DNA from: an uncultured Lachnospiraceae bacterium
Lineage (GTDB): Bacteria; Bacillota; Clostridia; Lachnospirales; Lachnospiraceae
NCBI GenBank assembly: GCA_937885345.1
Contig: CAKZZH010000084.1
Coordinates: 1 to 10,823 of the forward strand
Direction of reading: 5' to 3'
Length of the DNA stretch: 10,823 nt
Both the position numbers and the translations under genes were made by a program. This document shows, one piece after another, positions 6,217 through 10,823 of the stretch (positions within the stretch are counted from its first letter, which is position 1; each line of letters opens with the position of its first letter). Below the pieces are notes generated by a model, which was not told where the DNA came from, did no database searches, and saw nothing but the letters and a program-made list of their open reading frames with translations.

Positions 6217-8619
6217 ATGAATTATGGTTATTTTGATGAAGTTAACAAGGAGTATGTGATCACCAAACCCGATACTCCGGCGCCTTGGGCCAACTATCTT
6301 GGCTCACCCGAGTACGGTGCGATTATTTCCAATGCCGCAGGCGGATACAGTTTTGTTAAGAGTGGTGCAAACGGTAGAATTCTTAGATATCATTTTAACA
6401 GTGATGATACTCCCGGAAGATATATTTACATTCGCGATGACGAATCCGGTGATTATTGGTCGGCTTCTTGGCAACCTGTTGCAAAGCTGCTTGATACATA
6501 TAAGAGCGAATGCCGTCATGGTACGGCTTATACCAAGATGCTTGCCGATTATGCAGGCATCCATTCCGAGGCAACTTATTATGTTCCTCTCGGAAAGACT
6601 TATGAAGTATGGAGACTTAAGGTTAAAAATACTTCCGATAAAGCACGCAGATTATCCGCATTCGGTTATGCTGAATTTTCCAATGATAACAATTACGAGC
6701 AGGATCAGGTAAACCTTCAGTATACGCTTTTTATTACCAAGACCCTTTTCCAGGACAACAAGATTGTTCAGAGGATCAATGAGAATACTCAGCAGTCATG
6801 GAGCGGGGAGAAGAGCACCGGTAACGAGAGATTTTTCGGACTTGCAGGTGGCAAGGTTGCTTCTTATAACGGAGATAAGAGGTCTTTTATCGGTAAATAT
6901 CATTCATACGGTAACCCAATCGCTGTTGAGAACGGCAAGTGTGACAATGCGCTTAACTATAACTCCAACGGGTGCGGAGCTCTTCAGACCATAATCGAGC
7001 TTGCTCCCGGTGAGGAGAAGGAAATCGCTTATGTTCTCGGTCGATACAATACCAAGGATGCCGATGCGATTCTGCGTGATTACAGTGATGTTAAGGCAAC
7101 TGTTGATGCGGAGGTTAAGGCTCTTATCGACTATTGGCACGGTGAACTTAATAATTTTCAGGTTGAGACCCCTTCGGAGGCTTTCAATGCAATGATCAAT
7201 ACATGGAATGCTTATCAGTGTTTCATTACATTTACATGGTCCAGAGCTGCTTCATTTTACTATTGCGGACAGCGTAACGGATACGGTTACAGAGATACCG
7301 TTCAGGATATCCAGGGTATCATTCATATGGATCCCGAAATGGCAAGAAAGCAGATTGAATTCATGCTTTCCGCACAGGTTGATAACGGAGCAGGTCTTCC
7401 TCTCGTTAAATACGATCATAATCCAGGCCATGAGGACACACCCGATGATGAGTCATATGTAAGAGCAACAGGACATCCTGCATATCGTGCCGATGATGCG
7501 CTTTGGCTCTTCCCGACTGTGATGAAATATATCTCAGAGTCCGGCAATATCGCATTTCTCGATCAGGTTATTCCTTATGCAAACAAGGATGAGGGAACCG
7601 TTTACGATCACCTTAAGAGAGCGATCCAGTTCTCACTCGATCATCTCGGTGACCATAAAATGCCCGCCGGTCTTCATGCAGACTGGAATGATTGCTTAAG
7701 ACTCGGCAAGAAGGGTGAGTCAACCTTTGTTGCAGAGCAGTTCTACTATGCAATGACAGTGCTCCGTGAATATGCCGAGATCAAGAACGATACAGAATAT
7801 GTCGCGTATCTTGATAAGCTTCAGAAAGAGCTTGGAGATACTATCCAGAAGGAATGCTGGGAAGATGACAGATTCATCCGTGGTATCAAAGAGGACGGCG
7901 AAGTTATCGGTTCCAAGAAGAATCAGGAAGCTTCAATGTGGCTCAATCCTCAGTCATGGGGAGTTATCTCAGGCCTTGCTTCCAAGGATCAGGCAGAGAA
8001 GGCAATGGAGAGCGTTCACAGAGAACTCAATACTCCTTTCGGCGCAAGACTTATGGTTCCTTCCTTCAAGGAGCATGCATTTGACGGCGCTCTTGCAAAT
8101 CTCTTTAACGGTTCTACCAAGGAGAACGGTGGTATTTTCTCTCAGTCACAAGGCTGGTTGATACTTGCCGAAGCACTTCTCGGGCATGGAGATCGTGCAT
8201 TTGAATATTTCGAGGAAAGCTCACCTGCATCTCAGAATGACAATGCGGATGTAAGAATCCTTGAGCCTTATGCTCATGGTCAGTTCACAGAGTCAACCGA
8301 GTCTCCTTTCGAGGGCAGAAGTCATGTACACTGGCTTACCGGAACCGCTTCAACCGTTATGGTTGGCTGTGTTGAGGGTATCCTTGGTATGAGACCCGAT
8401 GCAAAGGGACTTCTTATTGCACCTTCGATCCCTTCAAGCTGGAAGGGACTTACGATCAATAAGAACTTCCGCGGTAAGAAGCTTGTTATCAAGATAGTTA
8501 ACGAGTCAGGCGCACAGTCCGGCTATAAGAGCTGTTCACTTAATGGTGAGGTACTTGAGAAGAACTATGTACCGGCAGAATGCCTTAAGGATACAAACGA
8601 GATCGTTCTTACAATGTAA
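6217..8619 (+). CDS. GH94 phosphorylase, probably cellobiose phosphorylase
   Basis: An 800-residue protein with no signal peptide, hence cytosolic, and the normal length for GH94 disaccharide phosphorylases. It should catalyse reversible phosphorolysis of a beta-linked disaccharide, most likely cellobiose, to alpha-glucose 1-phosphate and glucose. The N-terminal beta-sandwich begins YGYFD, EYVITKPDTPAPWANYLGS and NAAGGYSF. The (alpha/alpha)6 barrel carries GYGYRDTVQD, the DWND box (489-492) that holds the general acid in the family, KENGGIF (635-641) and WLTGT (706-710), whose Thr-Gly contacts phosphate in known structures. Q643 sits where a phosphate-binding His is expected. Some segments also resemble chitobiose phosphorylase (IYIRDDESGDYWSASWQPV, NPIAVENGKC), so substrate is less certain than family. 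AAGGAG (6201-6206) lies 10 nt before the ATG. It stands alone between two terminators. All nine lysines in the last 73 codons are AAG, as in rpsB and tsf, suggesting high expression. Confidence 0.9.
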   Translation: MNYGYFDEVNKEYVITKPDTPAPWANYLGSPEYGAIISNAAGGYSFVKSGANGRILRYHFNSDDTPGRYIYIRDDESGDYWSASWQPVAKLLDTYKSECRHGTAYTKMLADYAGIHSEATYYVPLGKTYEVWRLKVKNTSDKARRLSAFGYAEFSNDNNYEQDQVNLQYTLFITKTLFQDNKIVQRINENTQQSWSGEKSTGNERFFGLAGGKVASYNGDKRSFIGKYHSYGNPIAVENGKCDNALNYNSNGCGALQTIIELAPGEEKEIAYVLGRYNTKDADAILRDYSDVKATVDAEVKALIDYWHGELNNFQVETPSEAFNAMINTWNAYQCFITFTWSRAASFYYCGQRNGYGYRDTVQDIQGIIHMDPEMARKQIEFMLSAQVDNGAGLPLVKYDHNPGHEDTPDDESYVRATGHPAYRADDALWLFPTVMKYISESGNIAFLDQVIPYANKDEGTVYDHLKRAIQFSLDHLGDHKMPAGLHADWNDCLRLGKKGESTFVAEQFYYAMTVLREYAEIKNDTEYVAYLDKLQKELGDTIQKECWEDDRFIRGIKEDGEVIGSKKNQEASMWLNPQSWGVISGLASKDQAEKAMESVHRELNTPFGARLMVPSFKEHAFDGALANLFNGSTKENGGIFSQSQGWLILAEALLGHGDRAFEYFEESSPASQNDNADVRILEPYAHGQFTESTESPFEGRSHVHWLTGTASTVMVGCVEGILGMRPDAKGLLIAPSIPSSWKGLTINKNFRGKKLVIKIVNESGAQSGYKSCSLNGEVLEKNYVPAECLKDTNEIVLTM

Positions 8620-8624
8620 AATAC

Positions 8625-8674
8625 ATTCGGATCACAGGATCCGGGAAGTATAAAATATTCGGATAGTAATCCGG
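8625..8674. repeat. Two tandem copies of a small inverted repeat after GH94
   Basis: The unit is ATTCGGAT, a short spacer, then ATCCGG. Copy 1 spans 8625-8644 and contains a perfect 6-bp stem (CGGATC/GATCCG). Copy 2 spans 8657-8674 and has a 5-bp stem (CGGAT/ATCCG). Their starts are 32 bp apart, about three helical turns. Both lie between the GH94 stop and its terminator, so they would form two small hairpins in the 3' end of the mRNA or two sites on DNA. Confidence 0.6.
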
Positions 8675-8682
8675 TAATAAGT

Positions 8683-8716
8683 AAGCGGACCTTCTTTGGA
8701 GGTCCGCTTTATTTTA
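8683..8716 (+). terminator. Rho-independent terminator of the GH94 gene
   Basis: AAGCGGACCT (8683-8692) pairs perfectly with AGGTCCGCTT (8700-8709) around a 7-nt loop, followed by TATTTTA. It lies between the convergent GH94 and rqcH stops. On the minus strand the tail is only TTACTTATTA, so it is weaker for rqcH. Confidence 0.85.
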
Positions 8717-8746
8717 TGTAGGTGTGTGGCGGCGAATTTGATCAGG

Positions 8747-10543
8747 TTATTCCTGCCGGATTGCGCTTATATCCGGCGATATGCTCATCGAATAATTGGT
8801 ATGATATATTACAAATCCCAGAGGCGCTCCGGCGACTTTTCTAAGATGCTTTTTCTGTACATAGTCGATCTCGACAAGGGACTGATCGGAGCCTTTGGAG
8901 TAGTGTGCTGCGAGCCTTGCGGCTTCTTCAAAGGTTCTGTCCGGAAGCTCCTTGCCCTCGCATTTTACGATAACATGGGAACCGGGAAATTTTTTGGAAT
9001 GGAACCACCAGTCATCCTTTTCGGCGACTTTAAAGGAAAGTTCTTCGTTCTGAATATTATTCTTGCCGACATACATTCGAAAACCGTCGGAGGAAATGTA
9101 GCAGAGAGGCTTTGATCTTACGGCCGTTTTCTTGCGGCTTTCGCCGGTCTTCATATAGCCTGAAGCAACAAGCTCTTCTCTGATCTGCGCAAGGTCCTCC
9201 TCGCCGCGCGCGATATCAAGCGCAACTGCGATCGATTCGAGATGTTCTATCTCATTCATAGTCTGCGTTATCTGCTCGGTCAGAGCCTCATAAGTCCTCT
9301 TGAGCTTGTTATATTTCTCGAAATATTTCTTGGAATTATCGGCTGCAGAGAGCGTTTCATCGAGTGGTATCGTAAGCTGTGTATTATCGTAATAATTATT
9401 TACCGTAAGATCTCTGGCGCCTTCACCGGCCTCGTAGCCATATGTAAGAAGGAGCTCGCCGTAAATCCTGTATTTATCTCTTTTCTCGGTGTCTTTAAGC
9501 TGCTTTTCCTGAAGCTGTGCCTTACGCTTTGCGCGCGAGAGGTTGGTCGAAACTATCTGCGTAAGGGTGGAAGAGCGCTGGCGTATTCTCGCCGAAACCT
9601 CCTTCTCATTGTAGAAGGTCTCAAGCATCATACTTATGGGTGCTTCACATTCTTCTTTGGTAAAATACTTAACCTTGCCCCCGTCAGATTCATATCCGCT
9701 TATCACGCAGAAATCCTTGGGTTTATCGTTATCATAAATAATCGCAGGCTCAAAATTTCCCGACGCAATATCTTCAAGAAGCTCGATGAATCTGCTTGAT
9801 ATCTGGAGCATTTCGCCTTCCGACAGTTCGCGTACATTGGCATTTGCATCAACTCCCGCCGCAGCGCAGATATGCATCGCGGCCTGCGGGCTGATGCCGG
9901 AATAAGCGCCGTATATGGCTTTGCAAATATCGCAGTTCATTGAAAGAAGCTTATCGGCAACCGCCTCTTTGCTCGGCAAAGAATCGCTGCCTATCTCAGC
10001 TTCGTTTGTCTGCGCATGATCCTGCAAAAGGTTTATTTTATCTTCGGTATTCGGTATAAAATACTCCCTTCCCGGCAGTACCTCCCTGACAGAGCTGACC
10101 GAAGCGTTGACACGCTTAATGGAATCGATGATCGTATTGTTATCACCGAGTAAAATGATATTGCTGTGTTTTCCCATCAACTCAACTATCAGATGGTGCT
10201 TTACAAGATCGCCCATTTCATCGCGACTTTCCGTCTCTATATCTACGATCCGCTCGAGTCCTCGCTGAGTCACCGACAGAATACGACCGTTTCCGATGTG
10301 CTTACGAAGAAGCATGCAGTAATTAGGCGCGGTAAGGGGCGCCGGCTTGTTTGCCGAGGTCAGATATATCAAGGGAAGTGAAGCGTTTGCAGAGATGAGG
10401 AGTCTGTACTGTGAGCTGTTTCCTTTGATAGTAAGCATAAGTTCGTCCTTTTCGGTCTGTGCGATCTTAACGATCCTGCAAGTCGAAAGGAGTGTATTTA
10501 ATTCGTTTGTAAGTGCACGAATTGTGATTCCGTCAAAAGCCAT
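8747..10543 (-). CDS. rqcH: NFACT-family protein RqcH (ribosome-associated quality control; older name FbpA)
   Basis: A 598-residue NFACT protein. In bacteria RqcH binds the P-site tRNA on stalled 50S subunits and recruits tRNA-Ala to add C-terminal alanine tails; older annotations call it fibronectin-binding protein. The NFACT-N domain starts MAFDGITIRALTNEL and continues through YCMLLRKHIGNGRI (75-88). R98 is kept and E97 stands where B. subtilis RqcH has D97. Helical regions predicted as coiled coil lie at about 316-365 and 403-445. The NFACT-R domain (about 480-565) has SSDGF (484-488) and DDWWFHSKKFPGSHV (510-524). No secretion signal is present, in keeping with a cytosolic role. AAAGGA (complement of 10553-10558) lies 9 nt before the ATG. 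It is transcribed alone, convergent with GH94. Confidence 0.93.
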   Translation of the reverse strand: MAFDGITIRALTNELNTLLSTCRIVKIAQTEKDELMLTIKGNSSQYRLLISANASLPLIYLTSANKPAPLTAPNYCMLLRKHIGNGRILSVTQRGLERIVDIETESRDEMGDLVKHHLIVELMGKHSNIILLGDNNTIIDSIKRVNASVSSVREVLPGREYFIPNTEDKINLLQDHAQTNEAEIGSDSLPSKEAVADKLLSMNCDICKAIYGAYSGISPQAAMHICAAAGVDANANVRELSEGEMLQISSRFIELLEDIASGNFEPAIIYDNDKPKDFCVISGYESDGGKVKYFTKEECEAPISMMLETFYNEKEVSARIRQRSSTLTQIVSTNLSRAKRKAQLQEKQLKDTEKRDKYRIYGELLLTYGYEAGEGARDLTVNNYYDNTQLTIPLDETLSAADNSKKYFEKYNKLKRTYEALTEQITQTMNEIEHLESIAVALDIARGEEDLAQIREELVASGYMKTGESRKKTAVRSKPLCYISSDGFRMYVGKNNIQNEELSFKVAEKDDWWFHSKKFPGSHVIVKCEGKELPDRTFEEAARLAAHYSKGSDQSLVEIDYVQKKHLRKVAGAPLGFVIYHTNYSMSISPDISAIRQE

Positions 10544-10563
10544 AATGATTTGTCCTTTATGAT

Positions 10564-10597
10564 CGGCAGTATGTACCGTTTTGTCGGCATACGGCTG
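10564..10597 (-). promoter_or_regulatory. Hairpin in the rqcH 5' leader
   Basis: Within the predicted rqcH leader, GTATG (10569-10573) pairs with CATAC (10588-10592), and CCG (10576-10578) with CGG (10585-10587) around a 6-nt loop, with a 2-nt bulge. Four further outer pairs (10564-10567 with 10594-10597, one a G-T wobble) follow an A/G mismatch. That makes 12 pairs in all. No T-run follows, and the element ends about 20 nt before the start codon. Confidence 0.4.
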
Positions 10598-10625
10598 CGT
10601 CGGGCGATATACCTTTTCTTTAGAG

Positions 10626-10655
10626 ATTATACATTAATAAAGCATCATCTGCCAT
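10626..10655 (-). promoter_or_regulatory. Probable rqcH promoter
   Basis: Reading the minus strand, ATGGCA (complement of 10650-10655) and TATAAT (complement of 10626-10631) are 18 bp apart. The -10 box is a consensus match and the -35 box matches at 4 of 6 positions. Transcription would start near 10619, giving a leader of about 76 nt. Confidence 0.4.
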
Positions 10656-10823
10656 AAGAATATTTATAGAACTACATTTAGTAAAAATTGTATATTTACA
10701 AAAGTAGTTATAGACTTTTATTACTAAATGTGATTATAATGGTTCATAAGGGTTTTTCACCTTACTTATCAGATAATATGAAGTGACCTACATTTGCAAC
10801 AACGTGGATTTACCGCTAAACTT
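10656..10823. other. Spacer at the right edge without a recognisable gene
   Basis: Upstream of the rqcH promoter the DNA is AT-rich and holds no reading frame I would call a gene. Besides the nested inverted repeats it has a small stem (TAAGG 10747-10751 with CCTTA 10760-10764) and a rightward 15-codon frame from ATG 10739 that begins inside the TATAAT box and has no ribosome binding site. The last 36 bases on the minus strand read as an open frame with SGKSTLL before a stop; too little is visible to call it. Confidence 0.4.
10674..10731. repeat. Nested AT-rich inverted repeats (three-way-junction-like)
   Basis: Outer arms ACATTTAGTAA (10674-10684) and TTACTAAATGT (10721-10731) are perfectly complementary over 11 bp. 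Between them are two smaller stems: TTGTA (10688-10692) with TACAA (10697-10701), and AAAAGT (10700-10705) with ACTTTT (10714-10719). The two inner stems share bases 10700-10701, so they cannot both be complete. A consensus TATAAT (10735-10740) begins three bases to the right, with no good -35 box. It could be an operator for a rightward promoter leaving the window, or the end of a small element. Confidence 0.4.

Noticed and set aside
9242..9799. 185-codon rightward open frame inside rqcH
   Set aside because: Antisense to the NFACT-family gene; hydrophobic low-complexity translation with no domain signature.
8747..10543. Surface fibronectin-binding adhesin
   Set aside because: No signal peptide, anchor or repeat is present; the NFACT-N and NFACT-R domains point to ribosome quality control.
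10739..10786. 15-codon rightward frame that might be a leader peptide
   Set aside because: Its ATG lies inside the TATAAT hexamer, and no ribosome binding site precedes it.

Overview
The window looks like chromosome from a low-to-moderate GC, plant-fibre-degrading Firmicute, most likely a rumen or gut member of the Lachnospiraceae or a related clostridial family (Butyrivibrio-like). The reasons are the strong AAGGAGG-type ribosome binding sites, the form of S2 and EF-Ts, the NFACT-family RqcH homologue, and secreted lipoprotein polysaccharide-degrading enzymes next to an intracellular GH94 phosphorylase. The genus is inferred from gene content only.

Layout. Positions 2-85 hold the last codons of a rightward gene, ending at a long bidirectional terminator (90-124). 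A leftward two-gene unit follows: an SGNH/GDSL esterase-like lipoprotein (2541-1231), then, 38 bases on, a YprB-type DEDD/RNase H-like exonuclease (1192-125). Diverging from it is a GH5 endoglucanase-type lipoprotein (2736-4076); the shared intergenic region carries a near-perfect palindrome at 2655-2684. Next come a promoter and a structured leader of about 170 nt (4108-4311), rpsB (S2, 4312-5079) and tsf (EF-Ts, 5111-6046), ended by a strong terminator at 6114-6159. A GH94 phosphorylase (6217-8619) follows alone, with two tandem small inverted repeats and a terminator (8683-8716) after it. On the minus strand is an rqcH homologue (10543-8747) with its own promoter and leader hairpin. The last 190 bases hold no convincing gene but have unusual inverted-repeat structure.

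How the genes may work together. The GH5 enzyme and the SGNH hydrolase are both predicted to be tethered outside the cell, where one would cut beta-1,4-glucan or xyloglucan-type chains and the other could remove ester groups. The resulting cellobiose or cello-oligosaccharides would be imported by a transporter not in this window and split in the cytosol by GH94 to glucose 1-phosphate plus glucose, saving ATP. The GH94 gene has the same AAG-rich lysine codon use as rpsB and tsf, which fits high expression. RqcH and the ribosomal genes belong to translation and its quality control.

I see no CRISPR array, complete mobile element, rRNA or tRNA gene, and no clearly undescribed multi-gene system. 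The points most worth a second look are the rpsB leader, the palindrome between the two lipoprotein genes, a glutamine at an expected phosphate-binding histidine in GH94, and the nested inverted repeats at 10674-10731.
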